NCBI RefSeq assembly: GCF_040954835.1 | Contig: NC_090699.1 | Span: 15,989,817-16,053,816, forward strand | Origin: Lepisosteus oculatus | Lineage: Eukaryota > Chordata > Actinopteri > Semionotiformes > Lepisosteidae | Length of the DNA: 64,000 bases | Direction of reading: 5' to 3' | Shown: positions 45,441 through 56,439 of the stretch, one piece after another | How the letters are laid out: each line of letters opens with the position of its first letter | Position numbering within the stretch: the first letter of the stretch is position 1 | Program-made: the position numbers and the translations under genes | Notes under the pieces: generated by a model | The model's database searches: none | The model's input: only the letters and a program-made list of their open reading frames with translations | What the model was told of the DNA's origin: nothing

Positions 45441-45824
45441 TTGAAGGCAACTTTTACTCAAATCGTGAATCTACAATGTTGATTTCTTTAATAAATACTA
45501 TTTCAGAAAACAGAGGAATTTGATTTACATATAACATTATTCAAAACTGTTTTATGACATTTGTTTTAAATCAATGTTCAGGTTGCTTCCCACTGTCCAA
45601 AGACATACTAGTACTGCTGTGAGAAAAAGTGCGCATCATCAACTAGGTCCACCAGGGGGCGCTTCTGAGCAGCAAGCAGTAGGTTGACTTAAGCCGACAC
45701 AACCTGAGCATTGTAATAAAGTTTTATTCGTGGGGCAGGAAGGACGTTCTCACTGGCATTTGTTTTGTTTTGTTCTTTTAACACATAGACGGTGATGTGA
45801 GATTTTGGGTGGAAACGATATTAC

Positions 45825-47310
45825 CCGCAGCTCACAGCCTTCAGCCCACTGAAGCTCAGCAGGTGTGAGCCTGGTCAGCACCTGGAGGGGAGACTCCTGG
45901 GAAAGCTGAGGTTGCTGCTGGAAGAGGTGTTAGTGGGGCCAGTAGGGGCTGCTCACACTGTCTGTGTGGGTCCCAATGCCGCTCTATAGTGACAGGGACA
46001 CTATACTGTAAAAAGGCGCTGTCCAGGTGATAATAATAATAATAAACTTTATTTTATATAGCGCCTTTAAAGGTGGCTTCTCAAAGCGCTTTACAGGATG
46101 ACAATAACAATAAATAAGAAGACTACAACAATAAATAAGAAAATTTCACAAGACAGGACACAATTATAATTACAACAATACAACAATAACAATAGAGGAG
46201 ACTGTGGAAGATGGTATTAAGAAGAGCAGAGGGGTGAAGAATTGAACCAGTTAAGTAAAGGCTTTTCTGAAAAGGAGGGTTTTGAGTCTGGATTTGAAGG
46301 AGTTTAGAGAAGGTGACTCTCTAATATCCTTGGGCAAAGAGTTCCAGAGCTTGGGGGCATAGCAGGAGAAGGCCCTGTCGCCCATACAATGTAGACGGGC
46401 TTGGGGGACAGTAAGGAGGGCAGAATTTGAAGAGCGGAGGTTGCGAGGTGGGGAGTAGGGCGATAAAAGTTCAGACAGGTATTGAGGTGCCAAGCCATGT
46501 AAAGCCTTGTAGGTGAGCATGAGGATTTTAAAGTCTACGCGGAATTTGACCGGAAGCCAGTGCAAGGACTCCAGGATAGGAGTAATGTGAACACTTGCAC
46601 TAGACCTGGTCAGGATTCTGGCTGCTGAATTTTGGACATACTGCAGCTTGTTCAGAGTAGATTTAGATACCCCAGGGAGCAGAACATTGCAGTAGTCAAT
46701 TCGAGAGAATACAAATATGTTGATCAGCTTTTCAGCCACAGTTAATGATAGCATAGGGCGTAGTCTTGCGATATTTCTAAGGTGAAAAAAAGATGTTTTG
46801 ACAGTATGCTGTACATGTGGGTCGAATGTTAAGCCAGAATCGAATATAACCCCAAGGTTTTTCAATTTTGATTGGAGCTCAAGTACAGAGCCATCTACAG
46901 ACAGGGTTACAGGACTGGCTTTACGAAGTTGATGGGGGGTACCAATAAGCATGACTTCAGTCTTGTCACAGTTAAGATGAAGGAAGTTTTGAGTCATCCA
47001 AATTAAGATGTAAAATAAGATGTAAAACCGATGTCCTGACTCTGTGGTCATTAAAAATCCCAGGGTGTTTCTCAAAAAGAGTAGGGGTGTTACCTCAGTG
47101 TCCTGGCCAGATTTCCCCCTGGCCTTTACCAGTCATGGCCTCCTAATAACCCCCCTCTCTGAACTGGCTTCATCACTCTGCTCTCCTCCCCACTGAGAGC
47201 TGGTGTGTGTGAGCAGACTGGAGCATCATCCAGGAGAGGAGACCCCATTACCTGTAAAGAACTTTGAGTGGGGTGTCCAGAAAAACGCTATATAAGTGTA
47301 AGAATGATGA
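45825..47310 (+). repeat. SINE3 (5S-derived) copy split by a LINE insertion
   Basis: The left part (45825-46027) has the 5S-like head 'gaagctcagcaggtgtgagc' plus 'ctggaggggagactcctggg' and the start of the body. The right part (47014-47310) continues in register from 'gatgtaaaaccgatgtcctg' to the tail 'agaaaaacgctatataagtg'. Between them lies a LINE in the opposite orientation. Confidence 0.85.
46028..47013 (-). mobile_element. 5'-truncated LINE (CR1/L2 superfamily) inserted in a SINE
   Basis: Open minus-strand frame of about 255 codons ending at 46251. It encodes the C-terminal part of a reverse transcriptase: LNCDKTEVMLIG, LKNLGVIFDSGL, RIDYCNVLL, LQYVQNSAARIL, ESLHWLPVKFRVDFKI, YKALHGLAP and LWNSLPKDIRESPSLNSFK. 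The endonuclease and catalytic core are missing because of 5' truncation. The 3' UTR ends in 'gcgctatataaaataaagtt' and (ATT)n. No stop interrupts the remaining frame, so the insertion is fairly recent. Confidence 0.9.
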
Positions 47311-47399
47311 TGATATTATTTGTATATGGTTAAGAAAGGTGTTGACAAAAGAAAGTAACCTAAGAGTAAAAATAATACAAGCTTGCTTCAAATTAAAAA

Positions 47400-47575
47400 A
47401 AGTCAGGAAGGGAGACTCTACACAAAGGATAGGGGGAGTGTGGAACAAGACACAGCTGGATGATATCCTCCAGTCAGGACAGGAGGCTCTACATTACACA
47501 GAGGGTGGTAGGAGTGTGGAACAAGCTGCCCAGCCATGTGGATGAAGCTGAGACCCTGATGTCTTTCCAAGTAAC
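47400..47575 (+). repeat. CR1-like LINE tail, two modules
   Basis: 'ggagactctacacaaaggat' starts the first, shortened module. The second is 'ttacacagagggtggtagga' then 'gtggaacaagctgcccagcc'. The first module is nearly identical to 49700-49795. Confidence 0.8.
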
Positions 47576-47579
47576 AGCT

Positions 47580-48980
47580 GGTTGTGAGCCTCTTGAAACG
47601 GTGGTGAATACTGACTATAGGCAGGCGTTCATGTTCCTGATATACTTCAAGGTGCGGGTGCGCAAGTTCAACCGGAATCCCCCGCGACTGGAAACAGGGT
47701 AAAGCAGATTAACTGCTCTCAAGAAGATCTGGCCCCAGTGAGGTCGATTACGCAGCCTGGGTGTTACCGAGGACGGGAACGGCGCGTTAACATCTCTGTT
47801 TAACTCCTCCTTGGCTTTAACCGCCAGAAAACCATTTTTACGGCGGACGCAGCTGTTTTCAGGTCGTGACAAAATCCCGTGATTTATTTACTCCCTGATT
47901 GCCGAAATCCCCCGGCACAGACACGAATAGAGAGCGACAAACCGACAGACCATCACAACGAGAGCGGCTGAATTGTAGGGGAATACCGCCGCGTCGTCTT
48001 CGCTCGCTTTGTTTCGGTTTCCGTTTGAAATCTGTGTTCTGGCACCGAGGAGTGGTTCCGTTTACAGGTCTGGCTGTGATGTTCAACCCGTGCCTTGAAA
48101 AAAAACACGAAACAACAGAGACATGTACATATAAAGGCGTCAGTTTTTCAATTTCTTGTTCAGCTGTTCATCTTAAAATATACTACAAACCAATCCTCAA
48201 CTCCCCCTCACACCTTTTAAATGACTTGTTTTTGTATACGATTAAGGAGCGGGTCGAGCCGTTAGGTTTTTTTTGCTTCCGGTAGATTCGCTGTTTGGCA
48301 GCGGCAGGCCTGATATAAAACTTGTCAAGTCGTCAAATGATAAATCCTCTGGATAACAATTCGCTACCATGCGCATAAGTTGACTACACAGTTTGGGAGA
48401 AAACAGAGTGGATATACAGTACTGTGTGGTAGGCGCGCTCCTATGGTGAACTGTACAAAACCACACGCAGTATTTAGCCCTGCTTTAACAACACAGCACA
48501 CACGGCTGGTACGCATACTGTATATGTGTGTGGATCCCATTGGGCATAAAAACACGGGATATATACTTCTTAATGTCTAAAGATGTCCCTAACCTTCCAC
48601 GCAGAAGCCATTACAAAACATCAACACAACAGGAAACGTCGGGCTGGTGACGCCGCCTCCAGGAGACACGGCTGTTGTTTTCAACAGCCGCATCTCCACA
48701 ACTGTGTTCAACTAATCCACCACGGCGCATGTTACAAAGTGCTGTAACAGATTTAAAAAGTAAATCTTACTTTAGGAATAGTTGTTCCTATTCTCAGCAC
48801 AAACAGGATTTTTATAAAGGATTATTTAAATCCAAAAAAGTTATTTTATATTCCAGTCTGCTCTTGTTCCCAGCGTTGGCAGAGCGTTTCATTAATGGTA
48901 CTATTGATTTAGTTGTTCCACTGTTTATAGCGGTGAAAAAATAGGTTTCTACTCGTTGAAACTTGAAAAAATGATAAGTG
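47580..48980. other. No gene recognised; one possible promoter-like patch
   Basis: The patch near 47970-48060 is CpG-rich and carries TTTCGGTTTC at 48012-48021. The rest is unique sequence with short ORFs that lack recognisable domains. Confidence 0.35.
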
Positions 48981-48984
48981 TAAA

Positions 48985-49223
48985 AGGAATGTCTTACACT
49001 GACAAGAGGCTTGGGCCTAACCACAAGACTGCACTGACAGGCTGAAGGAACTGAGTCTCTTTAGTCACAAGGGAGTATCCCACACAGACAGCCTGAAGGA
49101 ACTGAGCCTCTTTAGTCTGAAGGGAGTGTCCCACACTGATAGACTGAAGGTACTGAGGACATAATTGGAAAATAGAACCACAACTTTACACAAAGGGAAG
49201 TGGGAGTGTGGAACAAGCTACCC

Positions 49224-49255
<32 letters not shown>

Positions 49256-49370
49256 ATACTGTGGCTTCTTTCGAAAAACAGCTGAATGACATCCCTGGAT
49301 GTACTGGCTACTCCCAGACAGGCTGAATGGGCAACATGGCCTCTTCTCGTTTGAAACCTTTCTTATGAGC
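48985..49370 (+). repeat. CR1-like LINE fragment: RLKEL tandem plus tail module
   Basis: Three 'ctgaaggaactgag'-type units are followed by 'aactttacacaaagggaagt' and 'gtggaacaagctacccc', then an (GTT)n run near 49228-49255. This shows that the RLKEL tandem and the WNKLP module belong to one element. Confidence 0.75.
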
Positions 49371-49699
49371 TTGTAAACAGGCCACCACCTCTGACCCGCA
49401 CGGCACCGTGTCCCCCTGTGTCTCTCACGCTGCGGCTCTGCCCTTGGAAATGTCCTCTCTCGATAGGTGTGAGGCCGCCCTGAGCGGGCTCAGTAAGAGA
49501 ACATCTTTCACCAGCAGTGTCCAGTATCTCTGGCCCTGACTGCGCAGCTGTGCCGGGCGAGACCGTCCTGTGAGAGCAAGCAGGGAGCGGACCCAGAACA
49601 CCGAACCCCGAACCCGCCTTTTCTCGGTGGTCTCCGCTGATTTAATCTCGTTCTGGGCTTCAGCCGGCGGAACACACGCAGAGGACAGACAGAGCAGCT

Positions 49700-49795
49700 G
49701 ACTAAACGCACAATCTTTGCTTCAAATGGAAAAAGTCAGGACGGGAGACTCTACACAAAGGATAGGGGGAGTGTGGAACAAGACACAGCTGATGA
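49700..49795 (+). repeat. CR1-like LINE tail fragment
   Basis: 'gggagactctacacaaagga' then 'gtgtggaacaagacacagct'. It shares an unusual shortened form with 47400-47465, so the two are probably segmental copies. It ends about 40 bp from the B2M ISRE. Confidence 0.75.
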
Positions 49796-49834
49796 TTCAG
49801 AGTGGCTCCTGTCACCCCCCGCCCCTCATGCCGC

Positions 49835-49985
49835 ACTTTCGGTTTCGGCCGTGCGCATCTACCAGCGTCCACCCAACCTGCGCCGCCGAAACCTGCCTGG
49901 CGACGTCTGTCTCAGCAGCGGAGAAATAGCTGATTGGACAGCGGGGCAAGGCGGGACAGCGCTCCACCCTCCGCCGCATTTAACG
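49835..49985 (+). promoter_or_regulatory. B2M promoter: ISRE, X-box region and Y box
   Basis: TTTCGGTTTC at 49837-49846 fits the TTTCNNTTTC ISRE core. CCTGGCGACGTCT at 49896-49908 resembles joined X1 and X2 (ACGTC) boxes. CTGATTGG at 49930-49937 is a perfect Y box (inverted CCAAT). This order matches the ISRE plus SXY module of MHC class I and B2M promoters, bound by IRFs, RFX, CREB/ATF and NF-Y with NLRC5. The Y box lies about 150 bases upstream of the ATG. An AT-rich CATTTAA at 49978 may help set the start site. Confidence 0.65.
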
Positions 49986-50089
49986 TCTCGTCCCTCCTGT
50001 TGTGTCTCAGAAGCCTGCAGAGTCACCCGGTACAGCGCACGGAGCCGTGCTGCGCAGAAACCCCGACTTTACCGACCCAGAAGCCGAAG

Positions 50090-53000
50090 ATGAAGGTCCT
50101 CTATCTAACAGCCCTGGTGGCCTTCCTCGCTTACCTCGACTCGGCGGCCGCCGCAGCAGGTAAAAGCTTCTCGGTGTCTGGGCTTGCCGTCGGGATGGTT
50201 ATTTCAGCCGCGTCCCTCGCCGTGGACGGTTTCAACTTCTGAGCCCCGTCTGGGGGGGGCTTCGGCGGCACAACTCGGTGGCGAAGGCCAGCAGTGCGGG
50301 GGTCCGTCTCGCCCTGGTCTCCGGGGCGGACGGCGGTTTGCGTTGCCCAGATTCTCAACGCCAGTTTGAGGAGGAAGGGGGGAGCCGTCGTGTAACAGGA
50401 TGTGTTTGAGTGGAGGGAGAAGTTGTTTAGAGTCCCGGATCGCTGTCCTTAACTTTTTCTCTGAAGAAATGACACATCCGTGTACCGCGCCGCCCTGTCT
50501 GGATATTACCGGACTCTCCTGTTCGTATGAGCCGGTTATTTACACGGCCAGCCTTTTTACCCGCTGGTCCGTCTGGTCTCTAACTTCACCGCGGTCAGTT
50601 ATTGGAAATAACGCCTTTAGGGCGTCTGAGGGGCCAGCAAAGTCGCTTTTATTGTTCTGTTTTCGGGGCGACGGCCCCTGGACGAGCGCCAGGGACTTTC
50701 CCGCATCGCAAGTTTTACTTTCGGTTTCCCGGCCGCCGTTTGTGTACGAGTTTCTACAGAGGTCCAGGCGTCGAGGCCGCACTGGAAAGCAGGAGGATGG
50801 CGACAGGGGGCTGTCTGGGTGGTCCAGCTCGTTCAGTTTTCACCGCCTGCCGTGCGTCTCCGTCGTTCTCAGGGGGAACCTGTTCGCGGATGAGGTGCGA
50901 AGTGTTTGGGGGTGAGAGAAGGCGGGGTGACAGCGCCCCCTGGCGTTGCAGTACCGCGTTCCGAGAAATCACCTGCTTTCAAGACCGCTCTGCTGCAGAC
51001 TGTGGAGACTGATGGGACTGCAGTCAGGGAGACTAGGCTAGAAATCAGAAATAAGGACAAAACACACAGAGAAACCTCTCGCCACCCCACCAGCAGACAC
51101 CAATACATCTTTTTTAAAAGTACTTTCGAAGTGCAGGGTGATCTTTTACAATTCAAGGGAAGAAAAACCCTTTTCATTCACTCTTTTACAGTTAAAAACA
51201 CTGGGGTGGGGGAAAGGTCAGGTTTAATCATGGTAGGAGCTGTACAGCGTGCGGATTGTGGTATTTGTTCTTGTTGCGGGGCTCTGTGCCTGAACCATCG
51301 CTGCGTGTGTGTGTGTGTGTCGGTGGGAGTGTCCTGGTGGGAGACGCTGCGCTTGCGTCCGGCGGCCTGTGTGATCGTCCGCGTCAGGCCCCACGTGCCG
51401 CGCACGGCCCCGGAGCTGGCTCGTCTCCTCCATCTTGTGGCGCAGCGATGTCGCTCCGCCCAGGCGCCTGGCGCCCATCCAGCGCGCTGAATATACTCCC
51501 CGCTTCGGAAGGGCTTGCGCAGGCTGCAGGGGAACAAGTAAAGGGGTTATTCCCTGCCGGAAAGAGAAGGAAAGACGCCCGAAGAAGGCTCCACCGCCAC
51601 AGCCTTACTTGTTCCTCTGCAGCCTACGCTGCCTACCCAAACTGCCCGTGTAGAACATGCAGGTATTCCCAAACTCCTTCTCCACGGGTCCAGCCGGAGG
51701 TTTTTATCGTGGGGCGGCGCTGGGCTGGGGCCCTGGGTTCAGTTCCTGGGGCGCTGTCTGTGTGGAGTCTGCATGTTCTCCCCAGGTTTACATGGGTTTC
51801 CTCCCACAGTCCAGGGACATGCTGGGAGATAAGCTGGCGTCCGGGAATGTCAGCCCTGGACTGTGTGTGTGTGTGTGGGCTCTGCCGTGTACCCCTTGCT
51901 GCGGCTCCTGGACTGGTCACTGAATGTCTTCCTAGTGTTACTTTTGAACCTGCTCCTCGGGACGCGGAAGCCCACCGTCGGCTGATCCGCCGCGCGACAG
52001 TTGTCGCTCTCGTGCCCCGCTGCCCTCCCGGGGGCAGGGAGCTGGAACGCGCACACCTCCCGGGGCAAGGCGGCCCTCCCTCCCGGCGGTGTGAAACCCC
52101 AGACTGAGCTGGCGGCGTCGGGAACCGCGCGGGTGGCCCGGTGTTTTCCGCAGGAGCGCTGGGGTGTCGAAGCCTCGCGAGGCAGCAGGGTCTGTCTGAG
52201 CCCCCGATGATGAGGGAATTCCCCGTTGCAGGCCACTGATCGTGTCACAGACGAGCTGTGTCCGCTGTTTCTGTTGGGGGGGGGGCGTCTGTCCCTGTTT
52301 CACCACTTGGATCACTGTTGGGCCGCCCACCTCTCGAACCCGTGTTCTCCATTCGGGCCATCAGGCTTGTCAGTAGTGAATAGATCCAAGACGTCATCCA
52401 GTAGCTCCTTGAGAGAAGTCGGGGTTATCTCCTTCAACAGCTGGGCTGGGCAGCTTTGTTCCACGCTCCCACCCTCCTTTGTGTAAAGTGGTGCCTCCTG
52501 TCGTCAGTTTGAAATGCAACCCAAAGGGCTGCTGGCACTGAGCTGTGAAACATATTGACCCAAACCAGCCTGTTCTGGCACAGAAGACGTTTCTGTGTTT
52601 TAATCGATATAAACCAGGCTCTGGAAGGGGATAGAGCTGTACCCAGTTAGGAGAAGGAGTGGGTTAGCATTAGTATTTAAAGCAGCACAATGCGGCGCTC
52701 AGCAACCCATGACAAGAATTCTTCAGTGTTCTCCTGGACTGTAAGATCAGATCACTTCATTGGCCACACAATTTCTTGCATTAGGAATGTGTCTTTTCAC
52801 AGACCCCAGCTTGCTCTCCATGAGACACACAGACAGGGAGAGAAGCTGGGGGTCAGAGCGCAGGGTCAGCCATTTATACAGCGCCCCTGGAGCAGCTGGG
52901 GCGAAGGGCCTCGCTCAGGGGCCCAACAGAGTAGGATTCCTCTGCCGGCTGAGGGATACGAACCGGCAACCTTCCAGCCACAGGCGCAGATCCTGAGCCA

Positions 53001-54199
53001 CAGAGCCACCTAGAGATGTCTAGAGATGACACCTAATAACGTTCCAGCTTCCCCGAGCAGGACTCGTCTCCGCCCTTCCCTTCCTGCCGCGGGACGTCGT
53101 GCAGGGAGACCCCCTGCTCAGAGCGAGAGGAGGAGCTGTGTGCTTACCGGCTTGTCTTGTGTTTTTCCTTTGCCCCCAGCCGAGCCCAAGGTGCAGATCT
53201 ACAGCCGGAACCCCGGGGAGTACGACAAGTCGAACACCCTGATCTGCCACGTCAGCGACTTCCATCCCCCTGACATCAAGATCGAGCTGCTGAAGAACAA
53301 GCAGCAGATGGAGGGCGTCAAGCAGAGCGACCTGGCCTTTGAGCAGGGCTGGCACTTCCACCTGACCCAGACCGTGCCCTTCACCCCCAAGAAGGGGGAC
53401 ATCTACTCCTGCAGGGTGTCACACAGCACCCTGTCTGTGCCAAAGGAGTTCACCTGGGGTAGGTGTGCCGCTCCTGCTCCACAGCAGCACATCTAGCTAA
53501 AGGGGAGGTTGATCGGGGAGACCCCATGGCTCCAGCACTCTGGGAGACGGGACATGATGGCGATTTAATTGAGACTCCACTCTGCCCCCTACAGGGAGGC
53601 GCCCGAACAGCAGTTCATTTGATTGTGCCTCTCTGATTGATTTTGTCCGGGTGTCTCCTTAATATAAAATCCGTGATCCAGGTTGTTGATGAAAGCAGGC
53701 ACAGCTGGATGAGTCCCTCCAATCGGGGTGGGAGACACTGCTTTACACAAAGGGCTGTGGGAGTGTGGAACAAGCTGCCCAGCCGTGTTGTTTAAGCCAG
53801 TAGCCTGGCGGGATGAGAACCTGGATTCAGTGGTCCTCTCTCGTTATCAAGCTTCCTCCCCTCTGAAAGTGTCCCAGGAAACATGGGGTCACTTCCTGCA
53901 GTCCTTCCACACCCTTTTATAAACCTCAGCCTCGTGAGTTGTCTCAGTATTTGAGAAAAACAATTTTGTTCCAGAATGTAGAAGACTTGCGTGTGATGGT
54001 GGTCGGTCATCACATTAACAGAGCTGATGCTACCGAAACCGGTTATTTTAGACCGCATTGCTTAGATAGGATCTCTTCAGTTTTTGGATAGGATCTCTCC
54101 AGTTCTTGGATAGGAGTTTCTTGAGCCTGTGAAGTGTGATGCGGAAATGTGACCGATCTCCTTTTTTCCCCTTCTCTGCTTACAGAACCTGACATGTAA
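50090..54199 (+). CDS. b2m: Beta-2-microglobulin
   Basis: Light chain of MHC class I molecules. Three coding exons: 50090-50159 (signal peptide MKVLYLTALVAFLAYLDSAA), 53180-53458 (Ig C1 domain) and 54186-54199 (last residues EPDM and stop). All junctions are phase 1 with AG/GT sites. The mature chain starts near AEPKVQIYSRNPGEY and has about 97 residues. The Ig cysteines lie in TLICHVSDFHPPDIKIELLK and DIYSCRVSH; GWHFHL and FTPKKGD are typical. The third exon gives only four and two-thirds codons, as in other vertebrates. A 3' UTR intron is likely from GTGAGA at 54231 to TTGCAG at 54785, with AATAAA at 55411. It looks complete and functional. The 3.0-kb first intron is filled with repeats. 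Confidence 0.97.
50160..51510. other. B2M intron 1, unique part
   Basis: GC-rich near exon 1, probably continuing the CpG island, then a (TG)n run near 51305-51320. No further exon was recognised. Confidence 0.6.
51515..51630. repeat. Unnamed repeat ('gaagaaggctccacagcc' family), inverted pair
   Basis: 'caggggaacaagtaaagggg' (minus arm) is followed by 'cccgaagaaggctccaccgc' and 'ttacttgttcctctgcagcc' (plus arm). The middle of the plus arm is deleted. Confidence 0.55.
51705..51935 (+). repeat. tRNA-type SINE copy in B2M intron 1
   Basis: 'gtggagtctgcatgttctcc', then 'cctcccacagtccagggaca' and a (TG)n run. It ends near 'tgctgcggctcctggactgg'. Confidence 0.75.
52380..52505 (-). repeat. CR1-like LINE tail, one module, in B2M intron 1
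   Basis: 'agctccttgagagaagtcgg' then 'ttccacgctcccaccctcct' and 'ttgtgtaaagtggtgcctcc'. Confidence 0.75.
52745..53012 (-). repeat. tRNA-derived SINE (second family) in B2M intron 1
   Basis: Close match to 9803-10083 over its whole length, including the B-box GGTTCGTATCC and 'gggcccctgagcgaggccct'. It ends about 170 bp before the Ig exon of B2M. Confidence 0.85.
53695..53815 (+). repeat. CR1-like LINE tail, one module, in B2M intron 2
   Basis: 'gcacagctggatgagtccct' then 'ctttacacaaagggctgtgg' and 'gtggaacaagctgcccagcc'. Confidence 0.8.
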
Positions 54200-55435
54200 A
54201 TTCTGTCAGAGGATCGGCCTGTGCACCTAAGGTGAGAGATTTTTTGTGAATATTTCCTTTTCTCAGAGCTGCAGTAGTGTAGAACACAATACAATGTGAT
54301 TTAACAGTGGGTGGAGAATTATACTGGGCCTAGGTTCATAAGTTGTCAGTTCTGCTATCAATTGTTATATAAAAACATGTGAATATCAATAATTATTACT
54401 AGAAATGTTCTAACATGTTCTAACAATTGGACATAAGAATTTCCAAGCCCTTTGTTTATTATATATTCAAGTTGTTTTTACAGTTAGAACCATCTCATTA
54501 TATCTGTGAAAATCCTGGGACTGTAACTTGACCTTAACTCAGCACAACCACCATTTATATCACCTCTGTGCTGGCTTCCCTTTATCTGTTACTGGAGACA
54601 TTCTGGATTCAGTTAATTGAAATGCTAAAAATGTTCTTGATCTTATGTTCAAACCTCACCTGGAACTCAGTGTTTGGCCATGCTGTTGCACTAAAAACCA
54701 GACACCTTGTGATCAGTGCAGTGGATTAAGTAAATGAACGGCATTATTGCGTGTCACATGCCTGATTATTTTTCTTCTGTTGCAGGTGAAGATCACGCCT
54801 CATGTCTCATGCAATCTATCTTTGTAAACCTTTAGTTTTTCAAACCCACTAAATCTACTGATCATGCATACAGCAACAGCTTAAATTTCTCTGTGTATCC
54901 TCATGCAAACTTGTGCATTCTCAAACGTGGTCTCCCCTGATATGAGGAGTGTCTAAATTTCGTGAGTGGGTGGGTTTTGGGAGTTTGCTTTAACTGTATG
55001 GATTTCTTGTGCCTATTTTTTTATAACTTTTCAGGTAGAGAGTTGGTGACTTTGTACAGATCAGGTTTACCTGGACTGGGGGCTAAACCAATTTAAGTGA
55101 AAAGATTGTCAGTAATTCTGGCCCCAGCCCAGATTTAGGAATTTAGGGGAACGTCCTGGACCACCCAAACCAGGAAATGTTAAAGGTTGATTTATGGCGC
55201 CTCGCGGACTGGAACAAGGTGAATCGTAGACTGGAGAGCGCCAGTTCTGTCGCCTGGTGGGGTCTCTTTCACTGAACCACTGCCCGTAAATCTGCCTTTA
55301 ACCACTGATCATGAACCAGCGGGTAGATTAATCAGACCTGAAGAGGAAAGAGCTTCAGCTATAAAGAGCCCATAGAGAGATACTGGATGTAGGGACTGTA
55401 TTGAAGATCAAATAAATGGAAAATTCTTATCCTTG
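54200..55435 (+). other. B2M 3' UTR with a probable intron
   Basis: Donor CTAAG/GTGAGA at 54230/54231 and acceptor 'cttctgttgcag' ending at 54785 would splice the 3' UTR, matching the four-exon structure of other B2M genes. AATAAA at 55411-55416 is the likely polyadenylation signal. Confidence 0.6.
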
Positions 55436-56435
55436 ACAGCCTCCAACTATTGAAATACAGGTGTGTGATGATGCTGTAAAGAATACATTCTAAATGCGAC
55501 TCTATTTAACCTCCTTGGGGTTTTCAATTGCTCTGAGCACCATAATTCAATTCAACTTTATTGTCATTATTAATAATAATATTAAAGATGTAGAAGTTTT
55601 AAAAAACATTTGAATTCTGTTCCTCTGTATTTTTTAAATAAAACTAGATAACAGGGTCTTGTGATTGTGTGAATTTGTTCGTTCCGGCACCTGACAGATG
55701 AAGTGGCAGGAGTAGAACAAGGTCTCGGATCATGGTTCAGAAATGTGTCTTGTTTGGGAACCTTCAAGAAACGTCTGAATGACGTCTGGGGATCACTGAG
55801 CTACTAGTTACCGAACACCCTGGATGGGTCCGTGTCAGTGCCTATCGGAAGTTCCTGCGGTGGGGTCCTGTCTGAATGTTGCACGACACCGTGAGATTGT
55901 CAGACATGGGGAGAGAGACGTTTTGTGACCCGAATGCCTGACGTCAAGACCCATTTGACCTGTATTTACCAGAATGTATCCACCTGCCTTCTGACCCATT
56001 AAAACAGAATTTGTTTTACTCTGTTACACACAACCCCTCCGGGTGAGAAGCACGTGCGCTGACGTTCTGGAAAGTCATTCCGGATGAGGACCTGGTGAAC
56101 TGGGCTGGACAGGGGCTCACGCCCCCGAGCTCGTCCCTGTTGAAAGCTGCAGTCACAGGCAGGATGCTGTTCGGGTGGGGGTGTACTTGGGCGGTGCTGG
56201 GAGGGGTGTGTAGACTTTCTCTACGCACTGTAGCTACTGCCCAAAGAGCTAGTTGGGTTAATGTGACGCGCATTCCTCGTCCAGCGCTCGTTGACAAAGA
56301 GCGAGACTCTGGCCAGGTGTTCAGAGAGGACGAGCTGGCCTGGCTGGGTTTCTGACATGCCACAGGGGCCCCTGCCCAGCCCAAGAGGAGAGGGAGCCAT
56401 CTTGCCTGAACATGTGACCACCGCGGTTCCGCGCG
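55436..56435. other. No gene recognised downstream of B2M
   Basis: A LINE-tail-like 'attcaattcaactttattgt' lies near 55548. Short ORFs on both strands near 56016-56384 lack recognisable motifs. Confidence 0.4.
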
Positions 56436-56439
56436 GGCT

